The notes: a model not told the origin generated them from the letters alone. A DNA stretch of 64,000 nt from Sipunculus nudus (GCA_026874595.1 CM049316.1:15959839-16023838); one strand, 5' to 3'; shown: positions 38,080 to 50,379, counted from the first letter of the stretch. Numbers and translations: made by a program.

Positions 38080-38640
38080 AATATATCCCCTCGCAACGAA
38101 GTTGCGAAAGGAATATAGTAACGCCTCTGTTCGTGCGTCCGTCTGTCCGTAAATCCGCCTGTCCGTCAGTTCGTCTGGAATTGGCTTGTGGATCGATTTC
38201 AAGTCAAACCGTTTGACAAAACCTTTCATCTTGCACATATGGCTCACCAACCCATGGATGAAGAGCCTATCGATTTTGAGGTCACGGGGTAAAAGGTCAC
38301 GGTCACAAGCCCCCTTCTTGAAAAAGCTTTTTGACTCATTTTAAGCAAAACCGTTTAACCTTAATCTTTCATCTTGCAAATGTGGCACACCCCCTCCCCC
38401 CGGATAAGGACCCCTATTGATTTCAAGGTCACGGGGTCAAAGGTTATGGCAACAGGACCATCTTCTTGAAAAAGCTTGTGGATCCGTTTAAAGCCGAGCC
38501 CGCCACCAAAACCTGTCTGTCTCATCTTGCTAATATGGCTCACCCACCCATGGGTGAAGAACCCTATAAAGTTTGAGGTCACAGGAGCAAAGGTCAAGGC
38601 CAGACACCTTCACTCCTCATATTCACACTTTGTTACATAC
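38080..38640 (+). repeat. ~147-bp tandem array with AGGTCA(n)GGTCAAAGGTCA core, 3 units
   Basis: It starts with 'cccctcgcaacgaagttgcg' and a 'cgtccgtctgtccg' stretch. Cores begin at 38,279, 38,426 and 38,576, steps of 147 and 150. Between them 'tcttgaaaaagct', 'catcttgc' and 'atggctcacc' recur. It reads in the same sense as the minus strand of the 2.1-3.3 kb array. I recall this opening from other molluscan genomes. Confidence 0.85.
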
Positions 38641-39469
38641 CCATTCTAATAATGCCCCGTGCGAGGAGATGCTCCACTTTGCGGTGCGCTTCTTAAGATA
38701 ATAAAGTTGGTATATGCACTGATGATTATTAGTGGAGAAATGTCTTTATCTGTATGGCACCCCTTCAGTTATCCAATGTGGAAATCCGCCAACAATTATC
38801 TGTTTTCTGAATGCTCCTTTTATACATCTTCGTTTAAGATTACAATTATTCTCCAGTCATCTTCCCTGTAATAATTGTATTCCTTGTTTTTTTTTAATAT
38901 ATAGCTTAAGCAATAGCAGCAGGACTTATAACTGATTACTTAATATACTGGTGTCTACTGGTGTCTCCACAGCTATTGAATTTCCATAAGCGCTGTCGAA
39001 GCCCCGCTCAGGAACCCTTTAGTTTCATAAGTTATGGATAACAGCAATATATTTCTACGAAATGACGGGGTAATATAGTTTTGGGAGAACTATATTCTAA
39101 AAATAGCTTAACAATATTTTGTCGACGGCGCATACCGAGCTCTCAATAACATATATACAGTGCCAACCTGACAAAACGAAAAGGTCGCAAACAGATCTCG
39201 GCCAATGTGAGTTACAAAAACTATGTGTTAACTATTCCATGTGAGGAAAACAATATAAGTTTTATAGTTTAGTTTATGTTAATACGTTAATTGGAATTTA
39301 ACTTAAGTTGACTCAAACATAGAGGATTCTTTTATCAAATATTTTGTCATTAATTTTGGAAATATTGGGCAACTTTATCACTTGAGATTCATTTTCGTTC
39401 CTGAAATTATTCGATTATAAACAAATTTTTCATAACAGGTATTTTAAACATTTAAGTTACACTTTTCAG

Positions 39470-40603
39470 CTGATGACATTTGATCAGCTGGGGTTCCAAG
39501 ACCCTAACATTGAGAGTTTTGACTCGAAAGGAGGCTGGCTTTACGTGCCAAAAGGCTGTTGCGGTCACACAAAAGGTACAATCTTGACAATAAAACGTCA
39601 TTTTTGTCTCAGTATCAGTCCATATTAAGCAACGAATACAGGAAATATACTCAAATGGCAGGAAAACGTAAACTTAATCTGCGAGAGGCAATGAGGAATT
39701 TTAGATCTCTAATGTTTTTCATATTTTTTTCTCAAAATCAGACTTTCAAAATATTATAAGCTCTTACCACAGTATAACATCGACATAAAGCGGAATTATC
39801 TCTGTGAAACATTTCCTTGTCGCTAATATTTAATACTTTTGAAAAGCAAATACGATGCTATTGAGTAAGTAAAACATTTATTGTAAACGCTGAGGTACGA
39901 TAATTGATCGTAATAAGACCGTTACATATCAGGTTGTTCAAAGCTTCATGTACTATAAAATTAAATAGGGCGACGTAAGCATTTTGTACATGTCTGTATA
40001 TTGATTAAACAGACCTTTTAAAATGTTCTTATTTTATAAGCATACATAATGATGGTAATCGTAGAATAGTGGTTCAAGTGTCAACTTAATATGTAAAACA
40101 CTCGTGCAATTAAGTGGCCGTGAATAAATTTCTCATGTTTTTGCTTGGACCGTTCTTGCATTAAGAACTTGTTCGTGAATGTCAGCTTGCAATGTTTGAT
40201 ACACTAAATTGGCTTATTTAACCTAGACTTTCCAATTTCAGCTTGCTGCCTCTATTTTGCTTTGCATGGATGCCTCCAAGGAAAGTAAGTTAATTATCAA
40301 TTTAATCTTTCTAGAAAGTAATATATGTATTAATGAAAAGAGTATATACATAAATGTATAAGATATATAAGATTAACGAATGAAAAGATCAAGAAATTAT
40401 TTTCACCACTGTGTCACCAAAATAAAATTTTATTGTTTCATATCTTAAGTTTCTTCTCTAGATTCAGAACTAGTGATAAAGATGTTAAAAATGACATCAT
40501 TATGGCATTCCCACAAGTCATCAGCAGCGCTTCAAACCCCAGTGGATGCTGGAATTGTTGCGCTTACGACGAGGACCTTATGTACCCTGATGAATCTGGG
40601 AAG
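39470..40603 (+). CDS. Partial poly(3-hydroxybutyrate) depolymerase-like esterase, three exons
   Basis: Exons 39,470-39,575, 40,242-40,284 and 40,462-40,603 each have an acceptor (..cttttcag, ..aatttcag, ..tctctag) and donor (GTACAA, GTAAGT, GTAAAA). The phases match (1, 2, 0), giving one frame of about 97 residues: ..FDQLGFQDPNIESFDSKGG.., ..YVPKGC.., LYFALHGCLQGK, then MAFPQV and NPSGCW. From memory, the LHGC(L/R)Q, YPQ/FPQ and NPxGCW series is the hallmark of the C-terminal half of PHB depolymerase-type alpha/beta hydrolases, which also occur in molluscs. The stretch between LHGC and FPQ is shorter than I expect, and GCWDWWGY has become GCWNCCAY. The N-terminal half with the nucleophile serine and the final exon were not found. 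It may be a partial gene, a divergent member or a remnant. Confidence 0.6.
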
Positions 40604-41061
40604 GTAAAACTAGAAAACAAAACTGAAATACAAACTATATAATTTCTATCTGGGCAAAGATCTATACTTGTAATAAATAGGCATGACCCCTCGAGTAATC
40701 GCGACTAATGACACTAAATGTTTGAGGTCCTTAAATCAACATTTATATAATCATATTTGGATGGAGGTCAAATGATAAAAGTGAAGTATCGAGATATTTG
40801 TTAGAGATGGGTTGGTTTATTGCGAGTTTATTTAAAAGGTCTTAGGAATATTCCGTTGTGAAAGCGACTGCGATTCCGTAATTCCAGGTTGTTGACATTA
40901 AGCGTTGAAGAACGACCGGCAGAACCTGACCGTGAAAGGAATGGTAGACAGGCTGACTGGAGAGAGACCGTGAAGGTGTTACTCCAGAATTATATATCGT
41001 TTTAGATGATATAAGTAAAATGATGGGTATTACTGATATCCATGAGTTTTATGTATAGATC

Positions 41062-41097
<36 letters not shown>

Positions 41098-44000
41098 GGA
41101 ACGTCCATTTTTTTTAAGTTTTGAAAGCATGAGTATATACAAGCATGAAGTTATATAAAATACAAAGTCCTTGGCACTGAGTCAAGGCAGATAACGTGTG
41201 TGTGTACGTGCAAGTCTATAGCGGAAGCACTAGCCGCTAGAATTGGTCACTTTTGTGTTGCGTACATTAATTTGTAATGAGGTGAGACCCCTCATTCCAT
41301 CATATACTTATAGATATATGAATCGGCGCAGAATGAATAATGTGATGCTGGTTTTAAATAAACGTTTTATACAGGATCTTATATAGTGCTTTAGTTTAAC
41401 ATATGCATATACCCATAAATACCCCCAAAAAAGACGATTTTTGAGTTTAATTTAAAAGGCGTGGGCGTTTGTTTATAAGACAAATGCACATGAGAGGCCT
41501 TCAATCTTTATTTGCTAGAACGTTATATTTTGTTGAAAGTTGGTCTGTTTTAGTTTTCCAATGTTTATTTATTATTCAAAAATTGTAAATGCTTGTTATA
41601 TTTATCATATTAGTGATATAAAATACAACTTCTAGTACCGTTGGTAATAACTATCTACTGCTACCCGCACTGCAACTTAAAATAATAATAAAATTAAAAA
41701 TTCTCACGGGGAGTTATTAATAGATATTAAATATGTATACACGACGGTCTAACTGGCATTGAGTTATTTAATCCAACTCCAACACTATCAACAAAAAGCA
41801 TCTCCGGTTCATTATTATATATTACTCTGTTATAATTGATGGTATTGCCACTCGGTCTTCCTTGTGGAACTCCTCTGTGTCCACGTCTAGGAAACGCTCA
41901 TTCTTGGTCTTGAATTGTCGGAAAAGTGTGTCTAAGGGGGACATTTAACATGCTCCCCATACATTATGTTTAATTGGACACCGGTTTGCGAACATCTATA
42001 AGGAACTCGGCAATATATCCAGTGGGTGAACAGGTAGCGCCATCTATTGAATGGTAATGAAATTCAACTGGTTCCCACGCACACGGACTCACAAGAGTTC
42101 GACACTGTTGGTGAGGGTTAGTAGGCTCCTACATATACAGAGGGCGTAGAAATAAAGACCTAAGAAGAGGGAAATGCCGTTAATTCAATTACGTTGAATA
42201 ATAGTTGTTTCAATCAAATTACACAAACATGTGTGTTTCTGTGGTAAGGACTTCACGGAATGCGTATTATTTGTATGTGCATGTGAAAAGTAAACAAACG
42301 GTATTTATTAATAATCTTACAAATTTTCATTTTTAAATTTTACAAGAAGTCCCTGTTGACCCATATTGTCTAAGAGAAAGAGGTTCGTTTTGAGTAGAAA
42401 CGAACTCTGGCGAAAATGGGATCCATAAATACAAAATAATTAACAGGTAATAAGCTAGTAATGGTAAAGCCGCAAATAGAAGGCCACCAGCAGGCCAGAT
42501 ATTGTGCATTCCACAATGACGTGTAGTATTCCTCGCGAGACTAGCATAAAGCACATCTGCTGATATTCCTTTGAAAAATCGAAATGGAACAAAAGTGAAA
42601 ACCGACTTTTTAATGTTCAACATTAAATATATATGTAATTTAAATTGTTGTACGCTTAATGTGGTGTATAATGGCTGGCTGGCCTGGCGCGTGCATATGA
42701 GAGATAATGAGAGAGAGAGAGAGAGAGACAGAGAGGTTTCAGAAACAACATTTTAAGTCCGCATTTTATAAATAATTCATATGATCAGGGAAAAGCATGA
42801 TAATAACAAAATTAAGTATGATAATGATATAATAATAATATAAAAATATATAAAAAAGCACTATATAAAAAGGGAAATCCTATCAAATGTAATATTTTAC
42901 CTTCTTGAAAGAAATGTCCGAGCGGCTGGAGCTAAAACTTGTAAATTTCTATTGAAATACAAATAGCAATTTGTGACGCGCGGGGTTAATAGAGCCCTAC
43001 CTTTTACTTGTTTAGCCTAATACTAAGACTCATTTAAGTCCGTTTAGAGTCAAACTGTTATGTCAAATTATGACAACAGTGAATCATTTTGATGCCTCTT
43101 TGAGTAAATGTAGTGAACCATGAACTTTTTTTTTACTGTTTTATTAAGATCATATGCTTTTGGGAATTGTAGAACATTATTCCCCATATTTTCTGCGTTT
43201 ACACAGGTGTGTCCAGGGAAATGAAACTGGCAAATCATACCTGGTAAGTTTCAGTGTCACAGCTGCATGGTCTTTGTCGAAACCTCTGTGTATTTGCATA
43301 CTTTTATGGAAACCAGCGAAGTGACGTCACGGTAGTGTGAGCCCATTCAAGCGTGATGGATAAGAATTGCTCTAAATGTTTCTGGAGAGCATTATTGTTG
43401 ACGATACGTGGGGCCTGGGGTGTCGAGGAGAACACGCTTTGCTTTTTTTCCGTTGTCGACCAATGTTCGATTCCCCGCATGGTATTGAGAGTGGTTTGTC
43501 GTGGCCCATCAAAGATCAGTGTTTCTGCACCAGGTCCTCCGGTTTCTTTCACATCCAGAGACTACCGAACGTCACCATTTGCGCCATGGAGAGTTTCATT
43601 TAGAGTTATAACTAGTTGTTCCATCCTTGTGAAATAAATGAACTGTGGATATAGACCAAGTACAGCTTGACACCTTACACAAGAGTTGAGCCAATACAGA
43701 ACAATACATAAAAGGATTTCCTGTGTATTCTAAATTGATTTGATTTTTTCAAAAGAAAGGTCAGTATTTAGGACAAGCGTTCTTACATTTCAGGTACAAT
43801 TTTCAATACAGGACGGTCTTTCATCCCTGTCAAATATCTCAAAAAGCATTCTTATTTATGATCTTTTACTCAAAGAATGAATTAAGTAATTATTTTTTTT
43901 ATATTTTAAACGACAGTGAAATGTCTATCATTTTTGTCATACAGACCATTTTAAGCTTCTCCCTTGTGAAGTGAACCTCATTTGCATAAAACTCGCCCTT

Positions 44001-44817
44001 GAATACTGCACTAAAGAAAAGTTGATGTATTTTGAACTCACGTTTGGCTTGATGACGACTGCCCTGCATATTTTTTACGAAAATACTCATAAGAATGGCA
44101 TGACGGCAATAGGGGTCACCGCCCGGATAAGGAGTTGCGGACGTCAAACTAAGTTAGAACAGCAAATTAAGGGAGAAATGTCCATGTGTAGTTTGGTTAA
44201 CTTGTTTTTTATGTATCATGTGCTGTGTTATGTAATATCCCCGGCTCACAGCAGATTCTCCGACTTTTAGACAGACCTTAATATTAACGCCGACTGCTCT
44301 CGCATTACTGTTTCCACATTTTAACAATATTGTGTTTTATATAGAGTTATTTTTAAGATGGTCCCTAACAGATTTAAAATATCACTAATGCAGTGAGAAA
44401 GGTTTGAAGTGCCTGTAGCTCCAACTTGTTTTGACCGTGTTGCGTTACCATTAGTCACACACACACATACGCGTTTATGCGTACAAGATAGTACCTTGCT
44501 TTCACACTATACTTCCGAGGACGAACAGTTCTGATAGAGTTAGCAAGAAGAGCTATCGAGATCCTAAACACTTTGGGTACGCATGTTTCCTCGCACACTT
44601 TTTTTTTACAGAAAAAGGCTGGTTAGACGTGAGAACGATGTGTTGACTCAGTGCATAACTTGCGAGGACAAGCGTCGAGGACTTTCAGTTTATATCATGT
44701 CTTCGTGTCACAGAGAGGAACTACTAATCAGCATGTAAAGCACGCTTGTGTTAAACATATTTATTTATAACAGGATTACAAAAGTAGCCAATCAGGCTGA
44801 TGTATGTACATGCTTTC

Positions 44818-44887
<70 letters not shown>

Positions 44888-45730
44888 ACACAACATTATA
44901 TAAGACATAACGGTACAGGTAAAAGTACATAAAGTATGTGAAGATATAATATGTTTAGATTAATGTGGTAATTCTATGTATTTTCATAATCTTCACCAAA
45001 ATGAAACAAGACACAAGCAATACGATTAGAAAGAAATCGATGAATAATATAATGATGTAACATGCTCTCTCGATACAATAAGTGCAAAGCAAAAAAAATA
45101 CAAACAATAAACACATGTTTACATATATTTACACTGGATTGGATGATTCATTATTTTTATCATGTAAAACGTTTTGTGTCTATTATAAACTTTAGAACCA
45201 AGCTGCTCACAGTTTTTCTTGACAGATCAGAGGGTATACCTGTCATGTAGATAAGAAAATCTTTTATTTATTTTTTTTTGGTGTCCTGTTTACTCCTGAA
45301 ACCATGGTAATACAAGGTTCTAATTCTAACTTCTCACGATCTAAAAAAGATCTGATACCGCTAAACAGATTGATTAACCAGTTTAAACATATTATCGAAT
45401 ACCCGGCTTACACACACACTCTTTTCTAACCATCTTGCAAATCTCTCAATAGATGGCGCTGTCTCAAACACACACACACAACAAATTTCAAGCAAAACGT
45501 CCTTTCTGAGGATTTATGAAAATTCCCCAGGATAGTTTTTGAAAGCTTTAAAATTACTTTAACAGCAATTCGTTTGCGAGGACCCATGTGTTAGTCCTCA
45601 CAAGAAGAAAAAGTTCTCGCGAGTTTGGGATGCAGTGAATATCTTGTCGTCTTAAGTACGGTTATTCAAACACACATCCACACAGACCCTCACGCACACA
45701 CCATATTTATATGTATATATATATATATAT
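40604..45730. other. No gene recognised; three microsatellites
   Basis: Contains (GA)n at 41,064-41,094 and 42,711-42,728 and a long (TA)n at 44,820-44,884. Frames at 42,333-42,623 (minus, one hydrophobic stretch), 43,304-43,637 and 43,899-44,270 have no motif I know. A small segment 43,207-43,243 between acceptor- and donor-like sites could be a further exon of the depolymerase-like gene, but nothing else supports it. Confidence 0.45.
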
Positions 45731-45734
45731 ATAT

Positions 45735-45870
45735 TGTTACGGGGTAGTATAAAAGCGGGCCGAACTGTCTTGATAGTGAATTTTGCTTTTCTAATGAAGC
45801 GGTTGGAACGCCGGACATGTGCGCCACCGAAATAGGTTCGTATCCCGGAACGGCCCTATATTTTTCCCTG
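45735..45870 (+). repeat. tRNA-like / retroposon-like segment after a (TA)n tract
   Basis: It begins TGTTACGGGGTAG with a TATAAAAG at about 45,748. At 45,797-45,855 it has an A-box-like aagcggttggaacg and a B-box-like GGTTCGTATCCC. The T arm does not pair properly, so it is not a tRNA gene. Either a SINE head or an LTR edge is possible. Confidence 0.4.
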
Positions 45871-46315
45871 AGCAAATTGTCTTACTTACTAGCACATCTC
45901 AAGCCGTTAATCGGCGTAATATACCCGCTCACGCTCAGGTTGTATATGTTACATCTAATAATAAACTGATCAATCATATTTTAGATTTAATAAATAAGAT
46001 GAAAAAAAAATCTGACAAATTGAAAATCGCAGTTTAAACATAAGCATACTTAATTTAAATTTTTCGATATAGCCGAAATAGGTCCACTGGTCGACCTAAA
46101 ACTCACGTCTTCTTGAGTTCAGATTTACGATAAATTTTACTCTAGAAATGAGCCAGTCCACCTCTGCTACAGATAACCGGTTATCGATAATGTGATAGTC
46201 CTGATTTTTTCACACAACTTTTTGGAGCGATATAGCCGAGGTTTTCAATGCTAATCCCGTTTGACGTAGAACTGATTGGGTCATTCGATACGATTCGTGA
46301 GTGAACCCGGCTGCT

Positions 46316-46414
46316 CCGATAATAAGCGTGTACAGTTATAACACGTTAGGCTGCGATGACCTGCACATGGTTATAACTGTGTACTGCTATTCGCCTACGC
46401 ATGATGATTATCGG
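46316..46414. repeat. Imperfect inverted repeat upstream of the 46.8-kb GPCR
   Basis: ccgataataagc..gtacagttataac (46,316-46,341) is mirrored by gttataactgtgtac (46,370-46,384) and gattatcgg (46,406-46,414). It could be a small MITE or a stem-loop. It lies about 350 bases before the receptor start. Confidence 0.5.
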
Positions 46415-46760
46415 TGCATATTTTCGCATATGATGGAATAAACGGGACATCCGTGTCATGTGATCATAAACAGATAAATAAATGTGATAATCTTTGTGGC
46501 AACGACAGTTGAATGTCGTGTCACAAAGGTAAGGATGGAGAACTTATTCTTCTGTGTGAATGCTGACTGGTTGATGTAGCTGCATATATATGGATGCTTA
46601 CCCATGATACATGATTCATATGTTCAGCGGAAGATTTGTGGATTACCAAAAATGAATATCTGAATACATGTATTTGTAAAGCCACTAAATAGACTTCCTC
46701 TCTTCCATTGAATTAATGAGTATCGCGCCAGAATAGAGAGATCGACTTGGTGTGGCGAAG

Positions 46761-47648
46761 ATGAATTTGAGTGGAGACATGCTGGACAACGTGACAAATA
46801 TCAACGTGACGTATTCGCCCCGATCAGACTACCAGACGTACATGAGTTACATAGTAGATATCTTCCGCCGCGGTCGTGATATTGCTTGTATTGTAATAGC
46901 TGTTCTCGGCTCAGTTGGGAATTGTACTGCACTAGCAATTTTGTTCTCATCCAGGAAAACCAGAAACACCGTGGCAGGATTCCTTTTAATCTGCCTTACA
47001 ATATCAGATACATTATTTTTAGTCTCTTGGGACAAGGTAGATGACATTTATTCTTTCCCTGTATTTTGCTACATATTTTGGGTCATATCACTCTGTGGAG
47101 TAACAATGTCCAACATAATAATAATTTTCATCGCTTTAGCTCGATACCTTTCAGTATCCCGACCTCTCAGAAGATTCTGGATTCTCAACTACCGAAATAT
47201 GGTATTAACGGTAGGAATGACGTCTCTGGCTACCTTTGTCGCTTCTGCTGCAACATATCCCCTTTTAAACATGGAAGGACGCTGTTTCATATATTCTTTT
47301 GAGGTGGTGATGGGCACTCTACTTTTTACGAAGATAATGGTGATAAACAACATCATTCTTGCCCTTTCTGTGTTTCTAATCCGACACCTGCGGCGTTCCT
47401 CGAGAAGCCTAGGCAACCTGACTTCATCAAATGCTGATATAGTTAGAATCCAAAATAACAGGCGAGCAATCAAGTTTGTTTTGTTAATTACGTTGACAAC
47501 AGTGATTTTAAATGTCCCTCATGCTGTGTCTTGTACAATCCGCTTGTTCTCCGAGAATGGAATAGTTCGTGTGATTTACTACATGACACAACTGGTAATG
47601 TTACTGCATTATGCAATCAACATTTTATTATACTGTGTGGGAAGTTAA
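46761..47648 (+). CDS. Class A (rhodopsin-like) GPCR, peptide-receptor-like, intronless
   Basis: A 295-residue seven-helix receptor starting at ATG 46,761 (an earlier GTG is ignored). The N-terminus has three N-glycosylation sites (NLS, NVT, NVT). TM1 holds VGNCTALAILF, TM2 ICLTISD, TM3 ends IALARYLSVSRPL (ARY for DRY), ECL2 holds EGRCF, TM6 holds NVPHAV and TM7 holds INILLYC. The frame stops with TAA three codons after that motif. Order and motifs match the 28-kb minus-strand receptor throughout, so the two are paralogues. The missing D of DRY and P of NPxxY are shared by both, so they are family traits, not damage. Ligand unknown. All seven helices are intact; only the cytoplasmic tail is cut. 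Confidence 0.85.
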   Translation: MNLSGDMLDNVTNINVTYSPRSDYQTYMSYIVDIFRRGRDIACIVIAVLGSVGNCTALAILFSSRKTRNTVAGFLLICLTISDTLFLVSWDKVDDIYSFPVFCYIFWVISLCGVTMSNIIIIFIALARYLSVSRPLRRFWILNYRNMVLTVGMTSLATFVASAATYPLLNMEGRCFIYSFEVVMGTLLFTKIMVINNIILALSVFLIRHLRRSSRSLGNLTSSNADIVRIQNNRRAIKFVLLITLTTVILNVPHAVSCTIRLFSENGIVRVIYYMTQLVMLLHYAINILLYCVGS

Positions 47649-47792
47649 GCTTTCCGGGATGATGCACATGCGCTGTTTGACCGACTGATTAAGAATGTGT
47701 CTCGGATTTGTACGAGGAGTGGTGGAGGGACGAACAGCCCCGGCATCGACGCTATAAGGGCAGGCTCAACGGAAGAGGAAACTAGTATGTGA
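47649..47792 (+). other. In-frame continuation after the GPCR stop codon, tail-like
   Basis: Directly after TAA (47,646-47,648) the same frame stays open for 47 codons to TGA at 47,790. It begins AFRDDAHALFDRL, which lines up with ASFRRDTVSLFRRL at the same place in the 28-kb receptor, and ends EEETSM. It is thus the former (or read-through) C-terminal tail. Confidence 0.7.
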
Positions 47793-47870
47793 TCTCACTA
47801 CCACATTGTTAAATACAGAAGAATCATCCTATCATATAAAACTGGATATAAACATGGATTACCGGAAAAC

Positions 47871-48240
47871 TGTGAGTGACAATAATTAGGTGATGGCCGT
47901 CATCATCACATGAAAAATGTGTGACAATAATAAAGTGACGAACGCCATCATCATAATATATCTCTGAGCGACAAAAATTAGGTGATGGCCATCATCATCA
48001 CATGACACGTAAAAATGTGTGTGCCATTTATTAAGTGATGACCGCCATCATCACATCATACCTATGTATATTAGGTTTATCATCACAAGATACCTGTGAT
48101 TGACAATAATTAAGAATTGACTACCATCAGCACATAATATATATGTGTGAAAAAAATGTGAATAAGAGCGTCATCACATGATACGTGTGTGTGAGACAAT
48201 AATTAAAATTTGACTGTGGTCATCACAAGGTATGTGTGTC
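47871..48240 (+). repeat. Minisatellite, ~60-70-bp units, just 3' of the GPCR
   Basis: About six diverged units built on 'gacaataatta', 'tgatggcc(g/a)tcatcatcac' and 'atgtgtg'. The inner word gtgatggccatcatcac is nearly self-complementary. An AATAAA at 47,928-47,933 lies in the first unit and could serve the receptor mRNA. Confidence 0.75.
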
Positions 48241-48246
48241 TGTCTG

Positions 48247-48283
<37 letters not shown>

Positions 48284-48296
48284 ACGTGTGTATCAA
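48247..48296. repeat. Compound (TA)n(TG)n microsatellite
   Basis: TA units run into about 10 TG units at the end of the minisatellite. Confidence 0.9.
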
Positions 48297-48299
48297 TAA

Positions 48300-49392
48300 T
48301 ATAAAGATGAACATGATCTCGACAAACATATAGTAATGTAAATCTTCCTGTTTGAGTGATATACATCGCCATAACAAGCCTCATAGAGAGTTGTGCTTGG
48401 CAGTGATCTCTCCCCGATAACACACAATCATGCACACTCATGGGAGAGCGAAATATATTCCTTCATCCGTATTAATAATGATTTTACAATGTCTGATCAG
48501 CATATAAGATAGACATATGTGGATCCGTGGTTTTATCAATGAAACTTCCTCCTTCGGAACCGCTGACATATTTGTTGTTGTAAACCCATGTTTCTTTTCA
48601 TAATAAAAGCAGTGTACCATGTATGGATAATAAATAATATATAACAAATATTTACTATATATGAACATATATATGAAATAATTAATATTAATATTGATAA
48701 TAATTATATAAATCCTGATAATAATTCTTTATCTCTTGCAATGTATACAGCGATGTTTCGAATCCGCTCTGTCAATGGGTGACCAAAATTTTATGTAAAT
48801 TCGGAAACAATAATCACGCATAACCAAATATATGCCTTTTCAGCTTTGATAACCCATTGGGAAGCAACCAGGCACAGACACCTGGTGATACTTTATACTT
48901 ACTTGAGTATTCGGGTTTCTGGATCTCAAAGGCGATGGTATATTTGAAAGTTATTAAGTCAACAATTATATGGAAGGTCGTCTATGCGGTATAACAGAAG
49001 CGGTTGCGCCTACGCCTAGCACCATCAAGAGTTAAGGATTGTGACTGGTCAAAAGGGAAAGGGGTTTAAACGGGATGGTAATCCAAAGGCAAACCCATCC
49101 CAGCTATTCTAATGGTTAACAGTGTACTGGAGTTGACAACCATCAGATAATATGAAAGGAATTGACCATTTAAAAGGAACCTTCTAGCGAAAAATGTACA
49201 TTCGAAATATCAGACAGATGGAAGAACATACAAAATAACAGACTTACCAGATCCGCATTCCAGACCCGAAGTACAAAAACTTGCGTGTCTCAATCAATCA
49301 TTTATGAAGATGATTAGGATTGATCAATTTTGCAGGAAGAGAAAGTGGGTTAAATTTTCCTGTAAAATATTCTTAGGTCCTACAGTGCAACC

Positions 49393-49440
<48 letters not shown>

Positions 49441-49880
49441 GTTAATACACATCATATGGTCACGTATATGTATTAAATAGCTGATCGATTTAACATTAAA
49501 ACATGGGCCAGTTGAGATTTTTTATTGTTGATTCTTTTAATATAAAACCAGTGTTTGGTTACAAAAGTTGATTTTCAAAGTTTTTCTCTCCTATTTACAT
49601 TCTGACTTATCCTTTCATCATCTACCATGTATCACACACTATTATATTAATGTTAGAGTGACTACGAAAAAACATGTTCTCTATCCATTCAATCCTCGAT
49701 AATATTACTCTCCCGAGGGTCAACATCATTACGCGACATCATTTAAATGAATTCGTAAAGTATGCTATGTCAGATATTTTGATCTTTTATTTGGACTCCA
49801 CTTTAGAAAAATATAAATGGTAGCAACATCCATGTTTGTGATATAAGGGATTCTAGTAAGCCATTGCCATAATTGCTACA
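48300..49880. other. No gene recognised
   Basis: AT-rich spacer with a (TA)n tract at 49,398-49,438. From about 49,790 to 50,050 a ~150-base theme ('aaatg(g)aagcaa', 'gccattgcc') seems to occur twice, weakly. Confidence 0.5.
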
Positions 49881-50335
49881 AATTATTTTAGGCCGCCATA
49901 TTGAATTTCAAAATTGCTGCCATTTTTAACACACTTTTGCCTATATCTTTTATTGTGAATACCGTAGAAGAATGCAAATGGAAGCAATATGACTATTTAT
50001 GATATTAAGATAAAACTCAAAGCAATTGCCTTATTTGTTTGTCATCTTGAAGTGCCCAGATAACCCAACTATAACTAGGTATCAGAAATGTTGGTAAGTG
50101 AGATATTATCACATACCAGTAGCTCTTTCAAGGATGTAATTCCGATATTATCATGTATTAGTTTATCGTGCATATAAGTATGAGAAAATCTGCATCATAT
50201 GATACCAAAGTTCTTCCAGTATCTCGTTGCCTTTTAAAAGAGTCAAAGTTCTGATCAAAGTAACATGTAGGCCTGTGGTAGGAGATAATATTCGAAGCAG
50301 CAGGAGTGGGCCACTAATCACCTGACGAAGAAGCC

Positions 50336-50379
50336 TAACTAGTCTATCCTAAATGGCGTCACTCTTTATCTTTACCTAC

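Noticed and set aside
42333-42623. 96-codon minus-strand frame with one hydrophobic segment
   Set aside because: A single hydrophobic stretch in AT-rich DNA is weak evidence, and nothing else indicates a gene.
43304-43637. Overlapping 82- and 94-codon frames on opposite strands
   Set aside because: No motif, splice support or paralogue in the window; I cannot support either as a gene.
45797-45855. tRNA gene
   Set aside because: B-box-like sequence only; the cloverleaf does not close.
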